This document shows, piece by piece, positions 7,779 through 16,019 of a stretch of 64,000 nucleotides of DNA. Each line of letters begins with the position of its first letter. Position 1 is the stretch's first letter. A program made the translations under genes and the position numbers. The notes beneath the pieces were generated by a model. That model made no database searches and was not told the origin of the DNA. It saw nothing but the letters and a program-made list of their open reading frames with translations. This DNA is from Streptomyces sp. Je 1-369 (GTDB taxonomy: Bacteria > Actinomycetota > Actinomycetes > Streptomycetales > Streptomycetaceae): assembly GCF_026810505.1 (NCBI RefSeq), contig NZ_CP101750.1:62001-126000 (forward strand), in the 5' to 3' direction.

Positions 7779-8645
7779 GTGGCGGTAGACGGAACGGTCC
7801 TGGTGCTGGGCGGAACCGGCCGGCAGGGAGGTGCGACGGCCCGCGCTCTGCTGGGCCGGGGACGCCGCGTGCAGGCGCTGGTGCGCGATCCGCAGGCTCC
7901 CGCGGCGCGCGCGCTCGCCGAGGCGGGTGCGGTGCTCGTGCGCGGGGACCTGGAGGACACGGCGTCGCTGCGGGCGGCGATGCGGGGCGTCCAGGGCGTT
8001 TTCAGCGTCCAGACGTTCCGGGGCCCGGGCGGGGTGGCCGCGGAGGAGCGCCAGGGCAAGGCGGTGGCGGACGCGGCCGCCGAGGCGGGCGTGGCCCACT
8101 TCGTGTACAGCTCGGTGGGCGGCGCGGACCGCTGCGAGGTCATCCCGCACTTCCGCAGCAAATGGCACATCGAGCAGCACATCGACAAGCTCGGCCTGCC
8201 GGCGACGGTGCTGCGGCCGACCATGTTCTACGACATCCTCCTGGACCTCGGCCCCAAGCCGGCCGGCGGCGAACTGGTCCTGGGCCTGTGGCTGCGCCCC
8301 GAGGTCCCGGTCCAGGTGATCGCGACCAGCGACATCGGGGCGTTCGCCGCGGACGCCTTCGGCGATCCGCAGGCGTGGCTGGGCCGGCGGGTCGAGATCG
8401 CCAGTGCCGAGCTGACCGGCCCGCAGATCGCCGAGGCGTTCGGGCGGGTGGCGGGCGTCCCGGTCCGCTACGCGCAGCGGTCCTTCGAACCGCTGCGCGC
8501 GGCCCGCCCGGACCTGGCCGCGATGTTCGACTGGCTCGACACGGAGGGCTACAGCGCGGACATGGCCGAACTGCGCCGCATCCGCCCCGACGTGGTCGCC
8601 CTGGAGGCGTGGCTGGGCGAGAACTGGACGGTTCCGGTGGCCTAG
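7779..8645 (+). CDS. NmrA-family NAD(P)-binding protein
   Basis: A 288-aa protein from GTG 7779 with ACGGAGG seven bases upstream. VLVLGGTGRQGGATARAL is the atypical-SDR nucleotide-binding loop of the NmrA/HSCARG group; FVYSSVGGADR replaces the usual catalytic Tyr site and the C-terminal half has the NmrA layout (PTMFYDILL, SDIGAFAADAF). Members act as redox sensors or as real reductases in aromatic polyketide pathways. Its place at the end of the plus-strand run favours a tailoring enzyme, but the family is hard to predict. Confidence 0.85.
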   Translation: MAVDGTVLVLGGTGRQGGATARALLGRGRRVQALVRDPQAPAARALAEAGAVLVRGDLEDTASLRAAMRGVQGVFSVQTFRGPGGVAAEERQGKAVADAAAEAGVAHFVYSSVGGADRCEVIPHFRSKWHIEQHIDKLGLPATVLRPTMFYDILLDLGPKPAGGELVLGLWLRPEVPVQVIATSDIGAFAADAFGDPQAWLGRRVEIASAELTGPQIAEAFGRVAGVPVRYAQRSFEPLRAARPDLAAMFDWLDTEGYSADMAELRRIRPDVVALEAWLGENWTVPVA

Positions 8646-8655
8646 GCAGCACCGT

Positions 8656-8684
8656 ACCGCCCGGGGACCAAGTCCTCGGGCGGT
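8656..8684. terminator. Bidirectional terminator between convergent genes
   Basis: ACCGCCCGGGGAC (8656-8668) pairs with GTCCTCGGGCGGT (8672-8684) with one G-T pair and a 3-nt loop. It lies just after the NmrA stop and before the convergent hydrolase stop. Confidence 0.7.
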
Positions 8685-8702
8685 GCCTGGCGTCGGCGGC
8701 CT

Positions 8703-9479
8703 TCAGGTGGTGGTGAAGCCGGCGAGGACGCGGCCCAGGATGTCGGTGTCGATGCGGTGCCAGGAGCCGGGCAGCTGCATGCCCCAGCCGTTGGGCAGGA
8801 CGGCCGCGGTGGCGCGGGCCGCGTCGCGCAGCCAGTCGCCGGTCGCGTCGCTGTTGACGATCAGGGCCGGTGTCCGCAGGGTCGCCAGGCGGGCGGCGGG
8901 CACCTCGAAGTCGCCGAGGATGGTCGTGTCGTAGAGCAGGGTGTGGGCGTTGGCCTCGTTCGTCGCCCACAGGGGCGCCTTGCGCCAGTCGGCGATGGTC
9001 TCGGCGCTCAGGCCGAGCAGTTCGCGCAGCCAGTACTCCGCGGTCTCCCCGCGCCGGTCCTGGGCGAGCAGCGCCTTGAGGGTGTCCATGCAGTCGGCGG
9101 GCGGCTTGGGGTGGGGGGCGATGCGGAAGTAGGGCTCGTGCAGGGCGAGTTTGGTGATCGGCACGCCGGCCAGGGCCGCTTCGAGGGCAAGGTTCGCGCC
9201 GGTGGAACCGGCGAACACGACCGCCTGGCCACCGGCGTCGTCGATGATGGCCGCGAGGTCCTCGATCTCGCGCTCGACGGCGTACTGCGGGGCGTCGCCG
9301 CTCTGTCCCCTGCCCCGGCGGTCGTAGACGTGGACGGTGCAGTGCGGCTCCAGCTCCGGGACCAGGGCGTCGAAGATGGTGTGGTCGCGGAACGCGCCGT
9401 TCATCAGCACGATCGGCGGGCCGTCGCCGGTGCTGCGACAGGCGATCGTTGTGCCGTCCTGGGAAACGACCTTCCGCAT
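8703..9479 (-). CDS. Alpha/beta-fold hydrolase
   Basis: A 258-aa single-domain hydrolase. The nucleophile elbow is AGSTG near residue 95, the acid is likely Asp in VNSDATGDW, and the His is in GSWHRID near residue 243. VYDRRGRGQSG is the usual strand-4 region. No signal peptide is seen, so it is cytoplasmic. The sequence is typical of small esterase-like proteins in actinomycetes. It is convergent with the NmrA gene and divergent from the HemY-like gene. Ester or lactone hydrolysis is the default guess. Confidence 0.85.
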   Translation of the reverse strand: MRKVVSQDGTTIACRSTGDGPPIVLMNGAFRDHTIFDALVPELEPHCTVHVYDRRGRGQSGDAPQYAVEREIEDLAAIIDDAGGQAVVFAGSTGANLALEAALAGVPITKLALHEPYFRIAPHPKPPADCMDTLKALLAQDRRGETAEYWLRELLGLSAETIADWRKAPLWATNEANAHTLLYDTTILGDFEVPAARLATLRTPALIVNSDATGDWLRDAARATAAVLPNGWGMQLPGSWHRIDTDILGRVLAGFTTT

Positions 9480-9653
9480 GCCACCACTCTCCTCATGTTG
9501 TCACGGGGTGTGTTGTGCGCAGCGGTAATGTCCAGCGCTCCGGTTGACGGCGGGTGGAGGATGAATCGGGTGCACCCGAGCGCCGTCGCGGCAGCCAAGT
9601 CGCCCTGGAATAAGGCGGGTTGCGGGAGGGTTGCCCGATCCACTCCCGCTCAA

Positions 9654-9666
9654 CCGAGACTATCGG
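9654..9666. promoter_or_regulatory. Palindrome shared with the region before the secreted hydrolase
   Basis: CCGAGACTATCGG has CCGA/TCGG arms around GACTA and lies 49 bp before the HemY-like start. The same 12-mer CGAGACTATCGG recurs at 1860-1871, 91 bp upstream of the secreted hydrolase GTG. It may be a common operator; the evidence is only the shared word. Confidence 0.3.
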
Positions 9667-9715
9667 CAGCCCTTCAAAACTGATGCGACACCGTATCCAC
9701 GAAGGAGCAGGTCGT

Positions 9716-11179
9716 ATGGCGGACAACGGAATGGCTCGGTCGGGCACGGCTCCGCATGTCGTCGTCGTCGGGGGCGGCGTCGCGGGCCTGGCGGCGGCGT
9801 TCTTCCTGCGCGAGGAGCCGGTGCGGGTGACCGTCCTGGAGGGCGCCGGGCGGCTGGGCGGGCAGCTGGCCGTCTCGGAGCTGGCGGGCGTCGTCATCGA
9901 CGAGGGCGCGGAGTCGACGTACGCCCGGCGTCCCAAGACCGCCCGGCTGCTCAAGGCCGCCGGCCTGGAGGAGCGCGTCGTGGCGGCGGGCACCAAGTCG
10001 ATGGCGGTGTGGAGCGGGGGCCGGCTGCGGCCGCCGCTGGAGCGTCAGTTCATGGGCGTGCCCTGCGACCTGGACGAGCTCGCCAAGTCCGGCATCCTCT
10101 CCGAGGAGGGCGTGGCCCGCGCCCGCGAGGACCTGACGCTGCCGCGGGCCGGGCGGGAGGAGGACCGGTCGGTGGCGGACGTCGTCGGCGGGCGCCTGGG
10201 CCGCGAGGTCGTGGAGCGCCTGGTGGACCCGTTCCTGTCGGACGCCTACTTCGGGCGCGCCGACGAGCTGTCCTTCGAGGCCACCCTCACCCCGCTGGTG
10301 AGCGCCTCCCGGCGGCGCGCCTCGCTGGCACAAGCGGCGGGCGCGCTGCTGCCGGAGCCGCTGCCGCCGGGGCAGGAGCCCACCACCGGCATCTCCACCC
10401 TGACCGGCGGGCTCGGCTCGCTGCCGCAGGTCCTCGCGGACGGCCTGCTCGCCGCCTCGCCCGGCTCGGCCGTGCGCACCGGGAGCAGGGTGCGCGGGCT
10501 CGAACGCCGCGAGGACGGCTGGCGGGTGAGCGTGCACGGCGCCGCCGGGGACGAGCACCTCGACGCGGACGCCGTCATCGTCGCCGTGCCCGCGGCGCAG
10601 GCCGGCCCGCTGCTCGCCGGCCTTCCCGGGACCGGCCGGGCCACCACCGCGCTCGCCGAGATCCCCCACGCCGGTTCCGTCATCGTCACGCTCGCCTTTC
10701 CCCGTAGGGCACTTGATGCGGTACGCGGCCTGGGGCACAGCGGCTACCGGGTGCCGGCGGTGGACGGGCGGGCGATGAAGGTGGTCACGTTCTCCACCAT
10801 GAAGTGGCCGCACCTGGCGGGCGAGGTGGACATCGTGCGCTGCCAGGGCGGCGGCAGCGGCGGCGAGGACCTGCTGGCCCGCGACGAGGCCGACCTCGTC
10901 GCGCTCGCCGCCGCCGAACTCGCCGAGGTCACCGGGGTGAGCGGCACGCCGCTGGCCTCCCGGGTGAGCCGGTGGGAGAGGGCGGTGCCGCAGTACACGG
11001 TGGGGCATCTGGAGCGGGTGGCGCGCATCCGGGCCGGGGTCGCCGCCCAGCCCGGCCTCGCGGTGTGCGGCGCCGCCTACGACGGGGTCGGGGTCGGCCA
11101 GTGCGTGGCCGGCGCCCTCAAAGCCGCCGAGGAGGTGCTCGGCGAGCTGCGCACCACCACCTTGGCCGGCCCCGCGTGA
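9716..11179 (+). CDS. Protoporphyrinogen/coproporphyrinogen oxidase-like flavoprotein
   Basis: A 487-aa protein, ATG with GAAGGAG eight bases upstream. VVVVGGGVAGLAAAFFL and the GGQL/DEGAEST region form the FAD-binding start of the HemY/amine-oxidase family; SLPQVLADGL and the C-terminal GLAVCGAAYDGVGVGQCVAGALKAAEEV complete the family pattern. The usual haem-pathway neighbours (hemE, chlorite-dismutase-like gene) are absent. It may be a second, pathway-linked copy: either a repurposed desaturase or a drug-tolerant version of the housekeeping enzyme. The next gene starts 41 bp downstream, so they are probably co-transcribed. Confidence 0.85.
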   Translation: MADNGMARSGTAPHVVVVGGGVAGLAAAFFLREEPVRVTVLEGAGRLGGQLAVSELAGVVIDEGAESTYARRPKTARLLKAAGLEERVVAAGTKSMAVWSGGRLRPPLERQFMGVPCDLDELAKSGILSEEGVARAREDLTLPRAGREEDRSVADVVGGRLGREVVERLVDPFLSDAYFGRADELSFEATLTPLVSASRRRASLAQAAGALLPEPLPPGQEPTTGISTLTGGLGSLPQVLADGLLAASPGSAVRTGSRVRGLERREDGWRVSVHGAAGDEHLDADAVIVAVPAAQAGPLLAGLPGTGRATTALAEIPHAGSVIVTLAFPRRALDAVRGLGHSGYRVPAVDGRAMKVVTFSTMKWPHLAGEVDIVRCQGGGSGGEDLLARDEADLVALAAAELAEVTGVSGTPLASRVSRWERAVPQYTVGHLERVARIRAGVAAQPGLAVCGAAYDGVGVGQCVAGALKAAEEVLGELRTTTLAGPA

Positions 11180-11220
11180 CCGGGAGAGAGGTCCACGATG
11201 GCGAGGGAAGGGAGGCCGGC

Positions 11221-11829
11221 GTGTCCGGGGAGAGCGTGAGCGCCGTCGACTTCTGGTTCGACCCGCAGTGCCCGTGGGCGTGGATCGCCTCGCGGTGGAT
11301 CAACGAGGTGCAGGAGCTGCGGCCGATCAGTGTCCGCTGGCACGTGATGAGCCTGGCCGTCCTGAACGAGGGGCGCGACGTGCCGCACAAGTACCGGGTG
11401 GGGCTGGGCTTCGGGCCGGTGCGGGTGTGTATCGCCGCCGAGCAGAAGTACGGGCCCCAGGTGCTGGGCCGCCTCTACACCGAACTGGGCCTGCGCTACC
11501 ACCACGAGAAGGCGCCCAAGGACCGGGCCACCCTGGAGGCGGCGCTGGGAGCGGCCGGGCTGGATGCGGAGCTGGCCGCGGCGATGGACTCGACCGAGTA
11601 CGACACGGCGCTGCGCGCCTCGCACCACGCCGGCATGGACCGGGTCGGCTACGACGTGGGCACCCCGGTGATCGCCGTGGACGGCAACGCGTTCTTCGGT
11701 CCTGTGGTGACCCCGGTGCCGCGCGGCGAGGCCGCGGCCAGGCTGTGGGACGGGGTGCTGCTGGTCACCGCGACGGACGGGTTCTTCGAACTCAAGCGCA
11801 CGCGGGACCGCAAGCCGGACTTCGGCTGA
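11221..11829 (+). CDS. DsbA-fold protein of the mycothiol-dependent nitroreductase (Rv2466c) family
   Basis: A 202-aa protein from GTG 11,221 with GGAAGGGAGG upstream (a second GTG at 11,236 also has GGGAGAG). DFWFDPQCPWAWIASRW and VRWHVMSLAVLNEGRD are hallmarks of the actinobacterial Rv2466c family, and DVGTPVIAV ahead of FFGPVVTP holds the cis-Pro loop. The active site reads CPWA, with one Cys, as in many Streptomyces members. Family enzymes use mycothiol to reduce nitro or quinone-like compounds, so detoxification or a reductive step is plausible next to a flavin oxidase. Confidence 0.85.
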   Translation: MSGESVSAVDFWFDPQCPWAWIASRWINEVQELRPISVRWHVMSLAVLNEGRDVPHKYRVGLGFGPVRVCIAAEQKYGPQVLGRLYTELGLRYHHEKAPKDRATLEAALGAAGLDAELAAAMDSTEYDTALRASHHAGMDRVGYDVGTPVIAVDGNAFFGPVVTPVPRGEAAARLWDGVLLVTATDGFFELKRTRDRKPDFG

Positions 11830-11857
11830 CGCGTTCCGCGGGCCGCGTTCCCCGGGC

Positions 11858-11911
11858 CGCCTGCCGCCTGCCTGCCGTCTGCCTTCCGTCTGCCGCCATC
11901 CGTCTGCCGCC
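11858..11911. repeat. CTGCC-rich imperfect short repeats
   Basis: Repeated CCGCCTGCC / CCGTCTGCC words of about 7-11 bp fill the middle of the 171-bp spacer between the Rv2466c-like and YdeI-like genes. No reading frame or hairpin of note. Confidence 0.6.
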
Positions 11912-12000
11912 ACACGGATGGCGCCGATCCCTGCCCCCAGGGGCCCCGCCCCGGTCAGGATGTGACCCAGCACGGTCACTCACTTCGACAGGAGCAGATG

Positions 12001-12447
12001 ATGAAGTTCCGAACCTACGTCGAGCCTCCCGAGCCCATGCGGGGCCTGGAAGTTCCTCCGGAGGTCGTGGAGAAGCTCGACGGAGGCAAACGGCCGGCCG
12101 TGACCATCACCATCAACGGGCACTCCTGGAACAGCCGGCTGGCCATCATGCGCGGCCGCCACCTGATCGGCTTCAGCAAGGCCAACCGGGAGGCGGCCGG
12201 GGTCGAGACCGGCGAGGAGGTCGAGGTCGACCTCGCCCTGGACACCGAGCCCCGCGTCCTGGTCGAGCCGGAGGACTTCACCCAGGCGCTGGACGCCGAT
12301 GCGATCGCCCGCAAGGTGTACGACCGGCTGTCACCCAGCCGCAAGCGGGCACACGTGCACGCCATCGAGAGCGCGAAGAAGCCCGAGACGCGCCGGCGGC
12401 GCATCGAGAAGGCGGTGGCGACGCTGCGCGACGAGGCGTTCGCCTAG
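12001..12447 (+). CDS. YdeI/OmdA family protein with DUF1905 domain
   Basis: A 148-aa protein; of two adjacent ATGs the second (12,001) has the better distance from AGGAG. The first 95 residues match DUF1905 (TITINGHSWNSRLAIMRGRHLIGFSKANR), and the C-terminal LSPSRKRAHVHAIESAKKPETRRRRIEKA is the YdeI/OmpD-associated motif. The family is widespread and linked only loosely with stress or bacteriocin tolerance. A strong hairpin separates it from the convergent ABC permease gene. No specific function can be claimed. Confidence 0.8.
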   Translation: MKFRTYVEPPEPMRGLEVPPEVVEKLDGGKRPAVTITINGHSWNSRLAIMRGRHLIGFSKANREAAGVETGEEVEVDLALDTEPRVLVEPEDFTQALDADAIARKVYDRLSPSRKRAHVHAIESAKKPETRRRRIEKAVATLRDEAFA

Positions 12448-12458
12448 CCCCCGGACCG

Positions 12459-12490
12459 CCCGCCCGCGCACCGAAGGGCACGCGGGCGGG
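12459..12490. terminator. Bidirectional terminator hairpin
   Basis: CCCGCCCGCG (12,459-12,468) pairs perfectly with CGCGGGCGGG (12,481-12,490) around a 12-nt loop, between the convergent YdeI-like and ABC permease genes. Confidence 0.75.
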
Positions 12491-12493
12491 GGG

Positions 12494-13270
12494 TTACTTG
12501 GGGTCGCGGTTGAACTGGGCGGTGGACCAGCAGTAGCCCAGCACGGTCAGGGCCAGGCACCAGCCCAGCGCGAGCCAGCCGTTGTTGCCGATCGAGGTGC
12601 CCAGGAGCAGGCCGCGCAGGGTCTCGATGGCGGGTGTGAAGGGCTGGTACTCGGCGATCGGCTGGAACCAGCCCGGCATCGAGTGCAGCGGGACGAAGGC
12701 GCTGGAGATGAGCGGCAGCAGGATCAGCGGCATGGCGTTGTTGCCGGCCGCCTCCGCGTTGGGGCTGCCCAGGCCCATGCCGACCGCGATCCAGGTGAAG
12801 GCCAGCGCGACCAGGGCGAGCAGGCCGAAGGCCGCGAGCCATTCCCGGACGGTGGCGTCGGTGGAGCGAAAACCCATCGCCACGGCGACGGCGCCGACCA
12901 GGACGACGCTGATGAGGATCTGCAGGACGCTGCCGACGACATGGCCGAAGAGGATGGAGCCGCGGTGGATGGCCATGGTGCGGAAGCGGGCGATGATGCC
13001 CTCGTTCATGTCGGTGGAGATGGAGACGGCGGTGCCGATGACGGTGGAGCCGATGGTCATCAGCAGGATGCCGGGCACGATGTAGGCGGTGTAGGCGGAG
13101 CGGCCCGCGCCGGCGCTCATGGTGTCGCCGAAGATGTAGACGAACAGCAGCAACAGCATGACCGGGGTCATCAGCAGGTTGAGGGTGAGCGAGGGGTAGC
13201 GGCGGGCGTGCAGGAGGTTGCGGCGCAGCATCGTGGAGGAGTCGCGCACGGCGAGGGAGAGGGAGCTCAT
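12494..13270 (-). CDS. ABC-2 type exporter permease (DrrB-like)
   Basis: A 258-aa membrane protein with about six hydrophobic segments (for example LLMTPVMLLLLFVYIFGD near residue 40 and LLALVALAFTWIAVGMGLG near 155). The conserved ABC-2 signature region MNEGIIARFRTM sits near residue 95, and SSAFVPLHSMPGWFQPIAEYQPFTP near 205 is the usual DrrB pattern. Its ATG overlaps the ATPase stop by four bases, so the two are translationally coupled. With the upstream ATPase it should form a daunorubicin-resistance-type efflux pump, plausibly exporting the aromatic product of the neighbouring genes. Confidence 0.9.
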   Translation of the reverse strand: MSSLSLAVRDSSTMLRRNLLHARRYPSLTLNLLMTPVMLLLLFVYIFGDTMSAGAGRSAYTAYIVPGILLMTIGSTVIGTAVSISTDMNEGIIARFRTMAIHRGSILFGHVVGSVLQILISVVLVGAVAVAMGFRSTDATVREWLAAFGLLALVALAFTWIAVGMGLGSPNAEAAGNNAMPLILLPLISSAFVPLHSMPGWFQPIAEYQPFTPAIETLRGLLLGTSIGNNGWLALGWCLALTVLGYCWSTAQFNRDPK

Positions 13271-14226
13271 CGGACGGTCTCCTTGGCGGGGGCGGGCCGG
13301 GGGGTGGTGTGGGCGGTGAGGGCGAAGAAGACGTCGTCCAGGTCGGGGGTGTGCACGGTCAGTTCGTCGGCCTCGACGCCGGCCAGGTCGAGGCGGTCAA
13401 GCAGGGCGCGCAGGGCGCGCTGGCTGCCGTCGCTGGGGAGTTGGAGGGTGAGGGCCTCCTCGTCGCTGACGGCCTCGGACAGGGACGCGGCGGCGGCGCG
13501 GTGGGCGGCCGGGTCGGTGAAGCGCAGGCGCACGTGCCCGCCGGGGACGAGGCGCTTCAGCTCCTGGGCGGTGCCCTCGGCGGCGATCTTCCCGTCGTCG
13601 AGTACGGCGATGCGGTCGGCGAGTTCGTCGGCCTCTTCCAGGTACTGGGTGGTGAGGAAGACGCTCACCCCGCCGGTGACCAGTTCGCGGATGATGCCCC
13701 ACATGGTGTGGCGGGAGCGGGGGTCCAGGCCGGTGGTGGGTTCGTCGAGGAAGATGATCCGGGGGCTGCCGACCAGGGTCATGGCGATGTCCAGGCGGCG
13801 TTTCATGCCGCCGGAGTAGGTGGCGGCGGGTTTCTTCGCGGCCGCCACGAGGTCGAAGCGTTCCAGGAGTTCGGCGGCCACCCACCGTCCCTCGCGCCGG
13901 GGCAGATGGTGCAGGTCCGCCATGAGGAGCATGTTCTCCTCGCCGGTGATCAGGCCGTCGACGGCGGAGAACTGGCCGGTGACGCCGATCGAGGCGCGGG
14001 CGGCCTGGGCCTGGTGGGCGAGGTCGTGGCCGGCGACGTACAGCTCACCGGCGTCGGCGCGGACGAGCGTGGAGAGGATTTTGACGGCGGTGGTCTTGCC
14101 GGCGCCGTTGGGGCCCAGCAGGGCGAAGACCGTTCCTTCCGGGACGCTCAGGTCGATGCCGTCCAGGACGGTCTTGTCGCCGTAGGACTTGCGCAGCCCG
14201 TGTGCCGCGATGGCCAAGCCGGTCAT
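13267..14226 (-). CDS. ABC exporter ATPase subunit (DrrA-like)
   Basis: A 319-aa ATPase: Walker A GPNGAGKTT near residue 38, Q-loop VTGQFSAVD, signature YSGGMKRRLDIA near 137, Walker B IIFLDEPTTGLDPRSR and switch His in FLTTQY-type context. The C-terminal 100 residues match the DrrA-specific extension (LTVHTPDLDDVFFALT). It energises the adjacent permease. The pair lies downstream of the DUF4097 gene on the same strand, all facing a divergent regulator, which suggests one inducible resistance unit. Confidence 0.93.
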   Translation of the reverse strand: MTGLAIAAHGLRKSYGDKTVLDGIDLSVPEGTVFALLGPNGAGKTTAVKILSTLVRADAGELYVAGHDLAHQAQAARASIGVTGQFSAVDGLITGEENMLLMADLHHLPRREGRWVAAELLERFDLVAAAKKPAATYSGGMKRRLDIAMTLVGSPRIIFLDEPTTGLDPRSRHTMWGIIRELVTGGVSVFLTTQYLEEADELADRIAVLDDGKIAAEGTAQELKRLVPGGHVRLRFTDPAAHRAAAASLSEAVSDEEALTLQLPSDGSQRALRALLDRLDLAGVEADELTVHTPDLDDVFFALTAHTTPRPAPAKETVR

Positions 14227-14300
14227 GAGGTGAGCTCCTTCGTGTCGGGGGCCGCGGAGGGAGAAGAGGGGAAGCCAGAAGGGGGGAAGGGGGCCCGGGG

Positions 14301-14969
14301 TCAGAGACTGCGGGCGGTGATGTCGCCCTGGGCGACGGTGGCCTTGATGGTCAGGGCGGGCGCGCCGCCGGTGTTGTACAGCGCGTTGTCGATGCGGCCG
14401 TAGGAGGTGCCGGCGTCCATGGCGGCGCTGACTCCGCGGGCGGCGGTGACGGTGATGTCGCCCTGCTCGGTGCTCAGTGCGAGCGCGCCGCGCACGGCCT
14501 CGGCGATGTGCACGTCGCCGCGCAGGGTGCGGATCTCGCCGCCGTCGTTCAGGCGGCCGACCCAGATGTCCGCGTCGAGGCCGGTCAGGCGGGCGCTGGT
14601 GGCCTCGTCCAGCTTGACCGAGCCGTGGCCGCCGTCGAAGGCGACCTCGCCCAGGCGTCCCACGCCGCGGAACTCGGCGGCGGAGGACGTGGCCCGGACG
14701 CCGGATCCCGCGGGCAGCTGGACGGTGACCTCGACGGAACCGGTGCTGCCCAGGAGGCGGTTCTTGGCCTCGGGGGCCTGGATGCGCAGGACGCCGTCGG
14801 CGTAGGCGACGTGGGTCTGCTCGGCCGCCTGCACGTCGCGGCCGCGGGTGGGGTCGGCGGGCCGGATCTCGACGGTGGTGTCGGTGCGGTCGGCGGCGAT
14901 GAACTGGATGCGGCCCGCGGGGATGTCCAGGACGGTGCGGACGGCGGCGGGGGTGTCGAACTTCTGCAT
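14301..14969 (-). CDS. DUF4097 beta-helix family protein
   Basis: A 222-aa protein built of short repeating beta units (VHIAEAVRGALALSTEQGDITV, AMDAGTSYGRIDNAL, KATVAQGDITARSL), the pattern of DUF4097/DUF4098 proteins. No signal peptide or membrane segment is seen. In Streptomyces such genes are frequently found beside DrrAB-type exporters, as here (74 bp upstream of the ATPase gene). Its role is unknown; a structural or sensory accessory to the exporter is only inferred. Its promoter region carries the TTGCATTGCAA-type sites. Confidence 0.8.
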   Translation of the reverse strand: MQKFDTPAAVRTVLDIPAGRIQFIAADRTDTTVEIRPADPTRGRDVQAAEQTHVAYADGVLRIQAPEAKNRLLGSTGSVEVTVQLPAGSGVRATSSAAEFRGVGRLGEVAFDGGHGSVKLDEATSARLTGLDADIWVGRLNDGGEIRTLRGDVHIAEAVRGALALSTEQGDITVTAARGVSAAMDAGTSYGRIDNALYNTGGAPALTIKATVAQGDITARSL

Positions 14970-15065
14970 CGTGTGCTCCTTGGTCCGGTGTCGCGTGCCC
15001 CGTGCGGCCCGCGCTTTCCGATGACAGAAACGCTACGTTGCATTCACTGATCTGACAACGAACTT

Positions 15066-15078
15066 GTTGCGTTGCAAC
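15066..15078. promoter_or_regulatory. Operator-like site 1 (GTTGCGTTGCAAC)
   Basis: Near-palindrome centred on GTTGCAAC, 97 bp upstream of the DUF4097 start. A related half-site GTTGCATTC lies at 15,037-15,045 and an inverted one (CGCAACAAC) at 15,131-15,139. Together they mark the probable target of the divergent MarR/GbsR-type regulator. Confidence 0.5.
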
Positions 15079-15147
15079 CCCATAATTGCAGGTGGATGCG
15101 GGGAAGTTGAAGCAATGGGCTCACGCTTAACGCAACAACCCCCACCC

Positions 15148-15162
15148 CATTGCATTGCAATG
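15148..15162. promoter_or_regulatory. Operator-like site 2 (CATTGCATTGCAATG)
   Basis: Contains the perfect palindrome CATTGCAATG and shares TTGC(A/G)TTGCAA with site 1, 82 bp away. It lies 84 bp before the regulator start. Two matching sites in one divergent region fit autoregulation plus control of the exporter operon. Confidence 0.5.
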
Positions 15163-15245
15163 AGATGGGCGTGAACGCTATAGTCGGCGGCGTTCGCCGA
15201 CCACCGCGGGCCCGACACCGGCCCCGGCCACGAAGGAGACCGCCG

Positions 15246-15989
15246 ATGCCGGGAGGCAGACTCACCCAGCAGGAACGCCGCCAGATCGCCCTGGGGCTTG
15301 CCGACAACCTCGCCTACGCCGAGATCGCCCGGCGCCTGGAGCGGCCGACCTCGACGATCACCCGCGAGGTGACGCGCAACGGCGGCCCGGCCGGCTACCG
15401 CGCCGACGTCGCCCACCGCGCCACCGAGCACCGTGCCCACCGCCGCACACGGAGCGCGCCCCGCACCCCGCGCACACCCCCGCAGCCGCACGGGCGCGAC
15501 GCCGGTGAAGTACGCGCCTACGAGGAGGTGTTCACCACCGTCATGATCGGCTCGGGCATGCCCACGATGATGTCCCGGGTGGTGGCCGCCCTCGTCCTCA
15601 CCGACTCCGGCAGCCTCACCGCGGCCGAGCTCGTCCAGCACCTCCAGGTCAGCCCGGCCGCCGTCTCCAAGGCGATCGCCTTCCTGGAGAGCCAGGGCTT
15701 CGTGCGCCGGGAGCGCGGCGAGGGCCGGCGCGAGCGCTACGTCGTCGACGACGACGTCTACTACCAGTCCATGATGGCCACCGCCCGCGCCACCGCCCAG
15801 GTCGTGGCCACCGCACGCCAGGGTGTCCCCGTCCTGCGCCCCGGCACGCCCGCCGCCACCCGCCTGGAGAACATCGCCCGGTTCCTGGACTTCGTCTCCG
15901 AAAGCACCGCCCGCGCCGCCGAACAGGCCCGCGACATCCTCCACGCCGGACCCGCCCCCGCCGCCCAGACCGGTGCCGGTGAGGTTTGA
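15246..15989 (+). CDS. GbsR/MarR-type regulator with an extra N-terminal IS30-like HTH
   Basis: A 247-aa protein; ATG 15,246 follows GAAGGAG. Residues 5-45 (LTQQERRQIALGLADNL, then AEIARRLERPTSTITREV) resemble the HTH_38 helix-turn-helix of IS30-type transposases. After a basic Pro/Arg linker, residues 95-175 form a GbsR/MarR winged helix (LTAAELVQHLQVSPAAVSKA, then FVRRERGEGRRERY). The C-terminal helices may bind a ligand. It is divergent from the DUF4097/exporter genes, and the TTGCATTGCAA sites between them are its likely targets. Two DNA-binding modules in one chain are unusual but recur in Streptomyces. Confidence 0.85.
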   Translation: MPGGRLTQQERRQIALGLADNLAYAEIARRLERPTSTITREVTRNGGPAGYRADVAHRATEHRAHRRTRSAPRTPRTPPQPHGRDAGEVRAYEEVFTTVMIGSGMPTMMSRVVAALVLTDSGSLTAAELVQHLQVSPAAVSKAIAFLESQGFVRRERGEGRRERYVVDDDVYYQSMMATARATAQVVATARQGVPVLRPGTPAATRLENIARFLDFVSESTARAAEQARDILHAGPAPAAQTGAGEV

Positions 15990-16019
15990 GGGTACGAAGA
16001 CTGGTCAGGCGCACCCGAG

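Noticed and set aside
15246..15400. IS30-type transposase
   Set aside because: Only the HTH is present and no DDE catalytic domain follows; the rest is a GbsR/MarR regulator.
1..15990. Assignment to a kinamycin or lomaiviticin cluster
   Set aside because: The epoxide-hydrolase idea fits, but none of the expected glutamine-synthetase-like, hydrazine or PKS genes are in the window, so the product cannot be named.
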